From positions 1-64,000 of the forward strand of contig JAILRO010000047.1 in NCBI GenBank assembly GCA_024698145.1: DNA of 64,000 bases, given 5' to 3'. Within the stretch, counting starts at the first letter, position 1; every line of letters starts with the position of its first letter. The notes under the pieces were generated by a model. That model saw nothing but the letters and a program-made list of their open reading frames with translations. It was not told where the DNA came from and made no database searches. This DNA comes from Lachnospiraceae bacterium. Lineage in GTDB: Bacteria > Bacillota > Clostridia > Lachnospirales > Lachnospiraceae. Position numbers and translations under genes: made by a program. Shown piece after piece: positions 9,110 to 17,396 of this stretch.

Positions 9110-9143
9110 ATTCTAGCATATAAAATGTAAGAATGCAAGCATT
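9110..9143 (-). promoter_or_regulatory. rpmE promoter with palindrome over the -35 box
   Basis: On the minus strand, -35 TTGCAT (9133-9138), 17-base spacer, -10 TAGAAT (9110-9115). The -35 box is inside AATGCTTGCATT (9132-9143), an interrupted palindrome. The same 12 bases occur at the rpmB promoter (53974-53985). Confidence 0.75.
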
Positions 9144-9145
9144 TT

Positions 9146-10942
9146 TTAATCAAATGACGCAACTCTCTTAAACTCTTCAACAGTTGTTATTCCCTGCTCC
9201 ATCAAATCTATACAACTCTGACGCAAGGTCTTCATTCCCTGCTTCTCTATCGCATAGTCTTTGATATCTTCCGTTGTAGCACCTGATGATATCATATTCC
9301 TCATTTCCTTATCAACGATAAGAATCTCATGAATTGCAGTTCTTCCGCTATATCCCGTGTTATTACAATGGTTACAACCACACGCAACCTTAACACGCGG
9401 AATATCTCTTCCGATGAACTGTCTGTCTTCCTCTGACAATGTTCCTTCTTTGCAGCAATACGTACAAACCTTTCGGACAAGTCGCTGTGCAATGATACCA
9501 TCCAAAGCACTTGAAACCATATACGGTTCAATACCCATATCCACAAGACGAATAACCGATGAGGCCGCGTCATTGGTATGCAGTGTTGAAAGAACAAGAT
9601 GTCCTGTAATAGCCGCTCTTATTGATATTGATGCTGTCTCTTTATCACGCGTCTCACCAACCATTATGATATCCGGGTCCTGACGAAGCAAAGCTCTAAG
9701 TCCTACATCAAACGTAAGTCCCGCTACCGGATGCACCTGCATCTGATTAAGCTTCGGAAGATTCTTCTCGACAGGATCTTCAATCGTAGAAATGTTAACC
9801 GGACGATTGGATAGCTCCGCCAACATCATATAAAGCGTCGTTGACTTACCCGAACCGGTCGGACCTGTAAGATAAATGATTCCGTTAAGCGAACCGAGCA
9901 TTGTCTGAACCTTCTTATAGTCCTCTGCATTCATGCCGAAAGTGCCCGGATTATCGATTGCTGAATTATTAGCAAGAAGTCGTAGAACCGCCTTCTCACC
10001 AAACGAAGTAGGTATAATGGAAACACGGACATTGACAATCTGATCTCTGATTTTTACTCTGAAATGTCCATCCTGTGGCACTCGACGTTCAGCAATATCT
10101 AACTCGCCCATAATCTTGATTCTGGCAATAAGCGACGCATGAATATTCTTCTGTAACGTAACATACTCAACCATAGCGCCATCAATACGCATACGAACCA
10201 TCGTATTCTTTTCAAAAGGCTCGATATGAATATCCGATACATTATCAGCATATGCCTTATCCAACAAACTGTTAACAAGATTGATAATAGGTGTATCATC
10301 TGTACCGTCCGAGGTATCGATTAACATTTCGTCGACGCCACTGTCATCTGTATTCTTATTAGCAACAGTTACAGCTTCTTTAGCTGCAATCTCGGCATAG
10401 TAATAATGAATAGCATTCTTAAGAGGCTCTGCTTCTGAAATATAAAGGTCGATTGTCTTACCGGTTGTCTGACGGATATCCTCTATTCCGTAGAGGTCAA
10501 GGGGATCATTTACAACGAGCTGCAAATGATCGTTATCAAGTCCGATAGGAAGCATGACATAATTCTCTGCCAGTTGTTCAGGTATAAGATCTACTGCCTC
10601 AATATCCACCTTTGTATTGGAAATATCTATAACTTCTATATTCAGTTTTTCTGCCATGGCACCTAGCATCTGTCTTTCTGTAACAAGACCTAATGTTATA
10701 AGAATTGAACCTATACGTTCGCCCTTATGCTCCTTCTGATATGCCAATGCCTCTTTCAACTGACTGTCTGTAATGTACCCCATCTCAATAAGAGTATCTC
10801 CAAGACGAAGTTTTCTGATTGCGTTATTATCAAGTGTTGCCGTCGCCGGACGCTCTTCTGCTGGTGCAATAGGCTGTTGAGTGGAAACCGCAGAGGCCAA
10901 TGATGCAGTTTTATTATCCATATCACTTATTCTTAATTTCAT
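9146..10942 (-). CDS. pilB: Type IV pilus assembly ATPase PilB
   Basis: A GspE/PilB hexameric ATPase of about 598 residues that powers pilin polymerisation. In order: an N-terminal MshEN domain with [11 protein letters not shown]...Q (residues 46-69) fitting the c-di-GMP-binding motif, and a second, degenerate copy from R76; then the ATPase core with Walker [10 protein letters not shown] near residue 360, the Asp and His boxes ([22 protein letters not shown]) and the four-cysteine zinc site CTYCC...CGCNHC. ATG 10942 has GGAG 7 bases upstream; a TTG at 10963 is less likely. It is the last gene of the pilus operon, and no retraction ATPase accompanies it. Confidence 0.94.
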   Translation of the reverse strand: MKLRISDMDNKTASLASAVSTQQPIAPAEERPATATLDNNAIRKLRLGDTLIEMGYITDSQLKEALAYQKEHKGERIGSILITLGLVTERQMLGAMAEKLNIEVIDISNTKVDIEAVDLIPEQLAENYVMLPIGLDNDHLQLVVNDPLDLYGIEDIRQTTGKTIDLYISEAEPLKNAIHYYYAEIAAKEAVTVANKNTDDSGVDEMLIDTSDGTDDTPIINLVNSLLDKAYADNVSDIHIEPFEKNTMVRMRIDGAMVEYVTLQKNIHASLIARIKIMGELDIAERRVPQDGHFRVKIRDQIVNVRVSIIPTSFGEKAVLRLLANNSAIDNPGTFGMNAEDYKKVQTMLGSLNGIIYLTGPTGSGKSTTLYMMLAELSNRPVNISTIEDPVEKNLPKLNQMQVHPVAGLTFDVGLRALLRQDPDIIMVGETRDKETASISIRAAITGHLVLSTLHTNDAASSVIRLVDMGIEPYMVSSALDGIIAQRLVRKVCTYCCKEGTLSEEDRQFIGRDIPRVKVACGCNHCNNTGYSGRTAIHEILIVDKEMRNMISSGATTEDIKDYAIEKQGMKTLRQSCIDLMEQGITTVEEFKRVASFD

Positions 10943-10946
10943 AATA

Positions 10947-11792
10947 TCACTCCGCCCCTTCAATCAATTCTTCGTAATCACTTCCGTCATACATAAACAT
11001 ATCAAAACTTACAACAAGTCTCGCTCCGACTCCATCTTCAGTTTTAACAAGTTCGCCATTAACATACTGATACGGCAACGTCGTCATATCAGACCATTCA
11101 TATGCTGTAACATTGATTGACTTGTCATTAATAAGTTCATCTAACAATAATTGAGCCTTGTCTTTGTCCCCATACACATCAAGAACAAGCGACGTCGCAT
11201 ACACACCTGATGATGATGTATCCTCAAGTTTGTACATGCCTGTATCATCATTAATAGATGCAAGTGTCTCTATATTAAGTAATGCCTCTGTAGTAGCCGT
11301 TGCATTCTCTGTTGTCGCCGAAGTCGTTGTCTGACTTTCCGTTGTTGTAGTATTATCGATTGTAGCATCACTTACGCTTTGCTCTAATACCTTCTGATGC
11401 TCCTGCCATACCTGTGAATTAACATACGCAGATAATATTGCCGGACTGTCTCCTCTTCTGATACTGAGATTAACAACCTTTAATCCGCGACCGAGAGCTT
11501 TGCTCGTAATCATTTTATCAACATCAGCAGGTACCATAGTCTCATAGTATCTCGATGACAATTCATCAACTTTCTTTTTGGCCGTTGTCTCAAATTCCTT
11601 AATCATATCAAGATGATATATCTTCATTTTGATTGAATCATGGATAACCTGAGCATCTTCAATATTGGTATTAAGTGTTTTAATCTTTCGATTAATCGGT
11701 CTTATTCCAATAATATAAAACAGCGCGATAATAACTATAATACCAAGACCATATAATAATTTCTTATCTCTTGCCGTAATTCCTGAAGTCAT
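10947..11792 (-). CDS. PilO-like pilus inner-membrane protein
   Basis: A 281-residue protein with a short cytoplasmic N terminus, one membrane segment (residues 11-30, YGLGIIVIIALFYIIGIRP), a coiled-coil stretch to about residue 80, and an extracytoplasmic domain interrupted by a Thr/Ser/Ala-rich linker around residues 147-170. This architecture and its place between the PilM-PilN fusion and pilB match PilO, the scaffold linking the cytoplasmic ring to the pilus machinery. Sequence similarity to PilO is weak, so the call rests on topology and context. Confidence 0.7.
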   Translation of the reverse strand: MTSGITARDKKLLYGLGIIVIIALFYIIGIRPINRKIKTLNTNIEDAQVIHDSIKMKIYHLDMIKEFETTAKKKVDELSSRYYETMVPADVDKMITSKALGRGLKVVNLSIRRGDSPAILSAYVNSQVWQEHQKVLEQSVSDATIDNTTTTESQTTTSATTENATATTEALLNIETLASINDDTGMYKLEDTSSSGVYATSLVLDVYGDKDKAQLLLDELINDKSINVTAYEWSDMTTLPYQYVNGELVKTEDGVGARLVVSFDMFMYDGSDYEELIEGAE

Positions 11793-11797
11793 CTATG

Positions 11798-13267
11798 TCA
11801 CCTCCCCGCATTCTCAGAAAGGGTACACTCCAAATTGGCAACCCATTGTCCGGAACTGTTAATCTCTGAATATCCCATATAGTTAACATCATAAAAGCAC
11901 TCTTGCGAGTCAAGTCTGTCTATAAATGTGTTGATATTATCTACATCTGTAAACCTCGCTGTAATTCCAACAGTTCCCGTACTTGAATTGTAACTGTCAA
12001 CACTTACCTCTCCAAGTCCCGAAACCGCACTTTCTATTACTTTGTTAATATATGACGTAGGTAACGGATAACTGTCTAAGTTCTTGTCAAACAATCTAAG
12101 ACCATTCACATGTCCGCTGTAACTTTCCACAAGTAACGATGATCTGTCATATTCCTGCGAATCGGCAACATTTGCCGGATTATTGTTATAATCATTAAGT
12201 TCTTTTAAAGTATTCTTCTTGCCGGTATATACGAAAACCCTGGACAATGTTATTATGAGCATTATCGCAAAAACAATCGCGTAAGGAATGCTTAATTTGA
12301 TTATTCGTTCTTTCTCTTCCTCATTAACCGCATCACCTTTGCCGTACATTTTCATAAGATTCTGGTGATCGTTAAGCTGCATAAATCCGGCGGTAGGATA
12401 GAAAAGATCATTGAGACTGTCAGTCTTGTTCTTAAAGCTTACGCCCTTTGCCGTGTCCATATTATATACCGACATATCTTCGGACATATTCATTGCTATT
12501 GTTCTCTTAACATTACCGGCATCCTCTGCCGTCATTCCTGCAAGATATACATTGGATATCGCTTCTTCTACCTTCTCTGACTTGGAAAACTGCTCAATCT
12601 GACTTATAGTGTTGGTAAGTTCGCCTGCAAACTCCAATGTGCCGGGATTGTTAAATGTTCTTGTTGTAGTTGAATAAAAATACTCTCCACCAACAAAATA
12701 TATAGCAGTTACAGTCATACCGTCACGAAGCATAACAACCGAGTTATTGACCGATGTAAACTTCAATCGCTTAAGAAAATTGACCGCAACACCGATTCCG
12801 CTGTTAATCTCTTTAATTTCTATTCCAGCACGTTCAAACACCGAAACATAATTGGCAACAAAGTCAACATCAGCTATCTCTGTGCACACCTTCATTATTT
12901 TCTTCTTCTGGTCTTTGCCCATTACGTAGAATCCAAGCAGTCTTTTTCTCTCACCGCTTCGTTCTTCAAACTCTCGTTGCAAATAAGAGTTTGCCTTACC
13001 ACGTGACATAATAGGCATATCCAAAACTCTAACCGATATTTGTGGCGTATTAATAACGAGACGTATACCTTTTTTAGGAAGTTTGTATTTGTTCCAAAGC
13101 GAAACAAGAGTATATTCAAGTCCATCAGGATCCGTTATTACACCATTTAGGAAACAGCCTTCCGGCATACTTCCCGAATACACATGACTGACGGTTACAT
13201 TCTTGCCACTATTTGAACCGCTTAATACTTCAACATCTGTATTAGACAAATAAACTGTTACACTCAT
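11798..13267 (-). CDS. PilM-PilN fusion-like pilus assembly protein
   Basis: A 489-residue protein joining two parts that are usually separate. Residues 1 to about 320 resemble the actin-fold PilM/GspL cytoplasmic domain (KGIRLVINTPQISVRVLDMP; ANSYLQREFEE; FERAGIEIKEINSGIGVAVNFL). A single membrane segment near residues 330-350 is followed by a PilN-like extracytoplasmic domain containing YINKVIESAVSGLGEVSVDS. Five bases separate it from the downstream PilO-like gene. In systems with separate genes PilM binds the cytoplasmic tail of PilN, so a fusion is mechanically sensible. Confidence 0.7.
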   Translation of the reverse strand: MSVTVYLSNTDVEVLSGSNSGKNVTVSHVYSGSMPEGCFLNGVITDPDGLEYTLVSLWNKYKLPKKGIRLVINTPQISVRVLDMPIMSRGKANSYLQREFEERSGERKRLLGFYVMGKDQKKKIMKVCTEIADVDFVANYVSVFERAGIEIKEINSGIGVAVNFLKRLKFTSVNNSVVMLRDGMTVTAIYFVGGEYFYSTTTRTFNNPGTLEFAGELTNTISQIEQFSKSEKVEEAISNVYLAGMTAEDAGNVKRTIAMNMSEDMSVYNMDTAKGVSFKNKTDSLNDLFYPTAGFMQLNDHQNLMKMYGKGDAVNEEEKERIIKLSIPYAIVFAIMLIITLSRVFVYTGKKNTLKELNDYNNNPANVADSQEYDRSSLLVESYSGHVNGLRLFDKNLDSYPLPTSYINKVIESAVSGLGEVSVDSYNSSTGTVGITARFTDVDNINTFIDRLDSQECFYDVNYMGYSEINSSGQWVANLECTLSENAGR

Positions 13268-13279
13268 ATCAATTCCTCC

Positions 13280-14476
13280 TTATTTGCTGCCAATCTGTTG
13301 ATATGACTGGTATATAGGAACAATTACGGATATCATTATGAAGCCGACAATCGTTGCCATTACAACAATCATAACCGGCTCAAGATAAGCAACCATCTGA
13401 CCTATAGCACGTTCAGATTCAAACTCCATATCGTCCGCAATTGAATTAAGCATTGTGTCAAGCGAGCCTGCTTCTTCACCAACTTTGATAGACGACTCTA
13501 GTTTTCTTACAAATCCATCTACCTTACCGACAGCCGAACTTAATGCTTCGCCCGAAGTTGTATCGGCAATAACCGTTTTGAACTGCTTCTCTATATACAG
13601 ATTACCTATCGTCTTACTTGCTATATCAAGACAGGTAATTATCGGTATGCCGGATGAGTACAAAGAACTTAATGTTCTTGCAAATCTCGCGGTATATATT
13701 ACTTTGAAGAGTTTACCAAACTTTGGTAAATGAACCTTCGCCATATCTAAAACATAGCAGACAGCGGGTATCTTTTTGAGGAAATAAAATACAAGGAATA
13801 CAACAACAACCGCTATTATTATTGCTAACCAATATTTCACAACAAAATCGCTTATTGCAAGCATTATTCTTGTAGTAAGCGGAAGTACCGGCATTGATGC
13901 AAACAACGAATCAAACTGTGGCATTACAAATCCGAAGATTATTGCAACGACTAAAACAATAAGACAACTTAATATCTTTGGATATGTCATTGCACTCTTC
14001 ACCTTGGCATTGAGCCTGTCTTCCTTACTGTACTGCTCTGAAACTCTAAGCGCCGTATCATCTAAACCACCACTCGATTCAGCTGCACGGAACATGTTAA
14101 TTATAAGTTGAGGAAAAACCCCGACCATAGATTCCATAGCAACCGAAAGTGGTACGCCTTGCATAACTTCTCTTGTAACATCTTTATACACTTTTCGCTC
14201 ATAAGGTGTTATGGCTTCATCTTCAGACAACATCTGAAGTGCTCTCACAAGTGGGATTCCCGCTCTCATAAGAGTACCAATCTGCCTTGCATATTCCGCC
14301 AAAGACTTAGCCTTAAGTGGCTTATAGTGAGCAATCTTTGTAAGATCCTTGGCATCAATAAGCATAAGGTCTTTCTTTTTAAGATGTTCATGCAAATCCT
14401 GCTCGTCACCGGCCTGCATAATTCCTGTAACCGTTACACCTTCTGCATTCTGTGCTTTATATTTGTAATTGGGCAT
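13280..14476 (-). CDS. pilC: Type IV pilus inner-membrane platform protein PilC
   Basis: A 398-residue GspF/PilC protein, the membrane platform on which PilB acts. Two T2SSF domains are visible: the first around residues 65-190 (YARQIGTLMRAGIPLVRALQ) and the second around residues 270-390 (FARTLSSLYSSGIPIITCLD). Three hydrophobic segments lie near residues 165-187, 215-235 and 370-392. The Gly and Glu residues typical of the family (VGEEAGSLDTML) are kept. The length is normal. Confidence 0.94.
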   Translation of the reverse strand: MPNYKYKAQNAEGVTVTGIMQAGDEQDLHEHLKKKDLMLIDAKDLTKIAHYKPLKAKSLAEYARQIGTLMRAGIPLVRALQMLSEDEAITPYERKVYKDVTREVMQGVPLSVAMESMVGVFPQLIINMFRAAESSGGLDDTALRVSEQYSKEDRLNAKVKSAMTYPKILSCLIVLVVAIIFGFVMPQFDSLFASMPVLPLTTRIMLAISDFVVKYWLAIIIAVVVVFLVFYFLKKIPAVCYVLDMAKVHLPKFGKLFKVIYTARFARTLSSLYSSGIPIITCLDIASKTIGNLYIEKQFKTVIADTTSGEALSSAVGKVDGFVRKLESSIKVGEEAGSLDTMLNSIADDMEFESERAIGQMVAYLEPVMIVVMATIVGFIMISVIVPIYQSYQQIGSK

Positions 14477-14503
14477 AGCAACGTCCCCCCGTAATAATAA
14501 TCA

Positions 14504-15361
14504 TTATCCATGTAATATAGCAGCAAGCTTTAAGTATCCCCAAAGCATATTAGCACCGCATATAAGCGCCATCATATATCCTATGCAAAGATAAGGACCA
14601 AATGCAAAATGAGCCTTCTTATCTATCTTTTTTGTACTAAGTTTAATAATAGCATACAAACCGCCAAGCAAAAGACCGATGAAAAAACCAACTATCGCAA
14701 GTTTCCATCCAAGCATCAGTCCTGCAGCAAAACTTAATTTGACATCTCCACCGCCAAACCCTCCTTTGACGATAAGAGTTATAACAAACATCGGAACACT
14801 TATAACAAGTGCACCTATCAAATGCTCTATAATACCAACATCACGCATGGTTATAAGCGATAAAACTGAAACAACCAATGTTGATATCACAAAAATGTTT
14901 GGGATCTCCATAGTCTTATGATCAACCATAACAACAAGATCCAATAAGCAAACAAACAATATTGCAGTTACAACATACGCAAAGTTCTCTAAGTTAAAAT
15001 GCACTATGCTGTCTATCGGTTCAGACAATATAAACCCGGAAGAAATACCACAACCATCTCCAAACCGTAGAAACACAAACACAAGAACAAATCCACCTAT
15101 AAGTTCATTAACAAAATCATATAATGACAACTTTTCCCCACAATATCTGCATTTCCCTTTAAGAAAAAGATATGAAAAAACCGGAAAAGCTTCTAAAGGT
15201 TTTAGTTCTGTACCGCAACTGTCACATGTAAAATCCTCATTAAAAATCTTTTTCTTTTCAATGTAACGATACCTGATGACATTCATAAACGAAAATAACG
15301 CCGTACCGACAAACCATATTAAAATGCAAACCAAAATATCTACAAATAATGTCATAATCAA
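14504..15361 (-). CDS. pilD: Prepilin peptidase PilD
   Basis: A 285-residue bifunctional prepilin leader peptidase and N-methyltransferase. The N-terminal region has the two CxxC pairs of the cytoplasmic zinc domain (CDSCG and CRYCG, about residues 45-75). The two catalytic aspartates are visible in LLDLVVMVDHKTMEIPN and the GGGDVKLSFA motif. There are about seven to eight membrane segments. It would process the pilin at 15936 and the four prepilins encoded at 25695-36219. Its gene abuts the upstream gene, indicating coupling. Confidence 0.95.
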   Translation of the reverse strand: MIMTLFVDILVCILIWFVGTALFSFMNVIRYRYIEKKKIFNEDFTCDSCGTELKPLEAFPVFSYLFLKGKCRYCGEKLSLYDFVNELIGGFVLVFVFLRFGDGCGISSGFILSEPIDSIVHFNLENFAYVVTAILFVCLLDLVVMVDHKTMEIPNIFVISTLVVSVLSLITMRDVGIIEHLIGALVISVPMFVITLIVKGGFGGGDVKLSFAAGLMLGWKLAIVGFFIGLLLGGLYAIIKLSTKKIDKKAHFAFGPYLCIGYMMALICGANMLWGYLKLAAILHG

Positions 15362-15817
15362 TCACTCATATTCCAAAAGTTTTAAAGTATAATATCCGTC
15401 CCAAATTGCAGTTCCATCTTCTTTTTGCTTAAATATAACAATATATTTGTCCTTCTGATACGTAAATGCTGCAGGTTCGTTATTACTGCTATCCCATGCC
15501 TGCAAGACAATATTGCCATCAGCATCTGCCATATCAAGTATTGTTTCTTCGAGACCTTCAGCCATACCATTTCTTGATGCCGGCTGATACAAAACTCCAC
15601 CGAGTCCGTACTGTTCAACAGCTTTCATCTTCATGGCAATTCTTATATCTTTTGCTTCGCGCATAGTACGTCTGACTCCCGAGTTAATTGAAAACCAGAA
15701 AAAACAAACACAGAAAATAACAGCCACAACTACCGCCGCTGTTATAACCCATTTCACAGTTGTTCCTCTGTAATCTTCAAAACTGCTATTCGCAGACCTA
15801 TTGCCATTAACAAACAT
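15362..15817 (-). CDS. Single-pass membrane protein in the pilus operon
   Basis: A 151-residue protein with one hydrophobic helix (about residues 22-45) followed by a soluble domain that ends EYE. The layout resembles a pilin: helix first, globular domain after. However, there is no Gly-Phe cleavage site and no Glu at +5; the bases before the helix encode YRGTTVKW. ATG 15817 has GGGGG 6 bases upstream. Lying between pilA and pilD, it is probably a pilus component or assembly factor, but I do not recognise a family. Confidence 0.6.
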   Translation of the reverse strand: MFVNGNRSANSSFEDYRGTTVKWVITAAVVVAVIFCVCFFWFSINSGVRRTMREAKDIRIAMKMKAVEQYGLGGVLYQPASRNGMAEGLEETILDMADADGNIVLQAWDSSNNEPAAFTYQKDKYIVIFKQKEDGTAIWDGYYTLKLLEYE

Positions 15818-15880
15818 ATTATTCCCCCACAAGATATATCTATTATATGCTCCTAACAGCTATCATATAATACAGAATTA

Positions 15881-15908
15881 CCCTTCTCTGCAACGAAACA
15901 GAGAAGGG
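15881..15908 (-). promoter_or_regulatory. Hairpin between pilA and the rest of the operon
   Basis: A perfect 10-bp stem (CCCTTCTCTG with CAGAGAAGGG) and an 8-base loop, about 28 bases after the pilA stop codon. No T-run follows on the minus strand, so it looks less like a full terminator and more like an mRNA 3'-end stabiliser or partial terminator. Such an element could give the major pilin more mRNA than the assembly genes. Confidence 0.6.
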
Positions 15909-15935
15909 CATATATGTACTTAATATACTTAAATA

Positions 15936-16436
15936 TCAACCTCCACTTGACGGAGCTGTAATATTCATATTGTCCGCATCCCATGTTCCCGAACCATCTG
16001 TCTTCATGGAAACAGTAACTGTGCTGCCATCCTGTGATTTGAATGTAAGACCTGTAATATAGGATACTGTATAATACTTATGCTTATCAGTTGCTGCTCC
16101 AACTGAAGCTGCTGTATCAAGGTAAACAATAGTTGCAGCTGAAACCTCTGTTGGACTAACAAGCTTGTTAACTGCATTAGCACCATCAGAACCTGTAGCA
16201 AGCGATGTAATATGCTCCTTTCCCGCTGCATACTGTTCGTCATTGACTGCCTGAAGAGCAGTAAATATAGAACGTGCTTCCTCTAAATACTTAGTATTAC
16301 GAGCTCTATCGATGTATCCCAAAAGTGCAGGAACAAGCAACGCTGCAAGTATTGCAAGAATAACAAGTACAACGATAAGCTCAACAAGTGTAAAACCTTT
16401 CTGATTCTTCTTGAATGAATCTAATCTCCTTTTCAT
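15936..16436 (-). CDS. pilA: Major type IV pilin PilA-like
   Basis: A 166-residue prepilin. The leader MKRRLDSFKKNQKG is cut after Gly14, then the mature protein starts FTLVELIVVLVILAIL with Phe at +1 and Glu at +5, followed by the N-terminal assembly helix. The globular domain is Ala/Thr/Ser-rich. The ribosome-binding site AAGGAGGAG is strong, the promoter is near consensus, and the gene is first in the operon; all fit the main structural subunit. There are no cysteines, so no disulfide D-region. Confidence 0.93.
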   Translation of the reverse strand: MKRRLDSFKKNQKGFTLVELIVVLVILAILAALLVPALLGYIDRARNTKYLEEARSIFTALQAVNDEQYAAGKEHITSLATGSDGANAVNKLVSPTEVSAATIVYLDTAASVGAATDKHKYYTVSYITGLTFKSQDGSTVTVSMKTDGSGTWDADNMNITAPSSGG

Positions 16437-16470
16437 AACGACTCCTCCTTCTCACCTTATAAAAAACTCA

Positions 16471-16488
16471 AATTAACTATAGTTAATT
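16471..16488. promoter_or_regulatory. Perfect 18-bp palindrome over the pilA start site
   Basis: AATTAACTATAGTTAATT is its own reverse complement. It overlaps the last bases of the -10 box and the expected transcription start of pilA, a typical repressor position. The sequence AATTAACTATA occurs again upstream of the giant minor pilin (36286-36296). The regulator is unknown, and the AT-rich composition means chance cannot be excluded. Confidence 0.55.
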
Positions 16489-16514
16489 ATACCATTGATT
16501 TGACATTGTGTAAA
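16486..16514 (-). promoter_or_regulatory. Predicted pilA promoter
   Basis: On the minus strand, -35 TTTACA (16509-16514), 17-base spacer, -10 TATAAT (16486-16491), about 50 bases before the pilA start. Confidence 0.8.
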
Positions 16515-16573
16515 TTGCCTTACGCACTCTTTTCAGTATATATATCGGAAAAATATTCCTATTAATTAACCTT

Positions 16574-17359
16574 TTATTTCGCAAAATGAGCTTTCAAATA
16601 CTTTGTGAGATCTTCTCTTGTTGTCGACTTAAGAATGTAGCCCGCCGGTTTTAATGCCATTACTCGTTCTATACTTTCTCTTGTTCCTACTCCGGTCAGG
16701 AATATAACCGGAATACCGGCTGTTTCCGGCTCACTTTTTAACATTTCAAGTATCTGTGGCCCATCAACTACCGGCATCTCATAATCGAGAAGTATAAGAT
16801 CGACTTTGTTCTTCATAAGGAATGTAATTGCCTGCATTCCCGCCGTAACAATGCTCATCTGATACATATCCTTAAGCCATGTTCTTACCATCTTCGCATA
16901 AGCCGGATCATCGTCAACTATCAATATTCTTTTGAGACTATTTGACGATGAGGAGTCGTCATGTGAAGATGTTTTGCGTTCAGATGCATTCTTTATAGCC
17001 GTTACTAATGTATCCGTCTCAATAGGTCTGTTAAGCCAAATATATTCCCTAAGTACCGGTATAGCACTTATGCAATCATCATGTATTGTCTTTTCACCGA
17101 TTACTATCATATTCTGTCCCTTTTCTCTGATGTAATCAGTAATCTTACTCGTATCGCGCACTTTCGTATAGTCCCCTAATATATCATCAGCCAGATACAG
17201 AATAAACACATTCGTATTGTCACAATGAGGTCTTATTTCTGCAGGATTATTGCCTGTAGTGGCAACAGCATATCCTAATTCCTTTAAGTTATTCTCAATT
17301 CCTCTTACAACAACACTGTGCTGATATGAAACCAATACTATCTTCATATTATTATCCAT
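16574..17359 (-). CDS. Tandem receiver protein, first domain degenerate
   Basis: A 261-residue protein of two receiver-like domains. The C-terminal domain (about residues 143-261) is a normal receiver: ILIVDDDP, the phospho-acceptor in LILLDYEMP, and a Thr and Lys in IFLTG and YILKS. The N-terminal domain (1 to about 125) has the same size and pattern but lacks the usual active-site residues; the final Lys-Pro becomes NRPI. It is therefore probably a pseudo-receiver. GGAGG lies 9 bases before the ATG. It sits between pilA and the hybrid kinase, whose phosphate it may receive. Confidence 0.85.
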   Translation of the reverse strand: MDNNMKIVLVSYQHSVVVRGIENNLKELGYAVATTGNNPAEIRPHCDNTNVFILYLADDILGDYTKVRDTSKITDYIREKGQNMIVIGEKTIHDDCISAIPVLREYIWLNRPIETDTLVTAIKNASERKTSSHDDSSSSNSLKRILIVDDDPAYAKMVRTWLKDMYQMSIVTAGMQAITFLMKNKVDLILLDYEMPVVDGPQILEMLKSEPETAGIPVIFLTGVGTRESIERVMALKPAGYILKSTTREDLTKYLKAHFAK

Positions 17360-17396
17360 GTAGTAAATCCTCCACTTTTAACTAATTATATTATGC

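Noticed and set aside
9015..9145. Terminator at the end of the pilus operon
   Set aside because: No hairpin with a T-run lies between pilB and the rpmE promoter; read-through into rpmE is likely.
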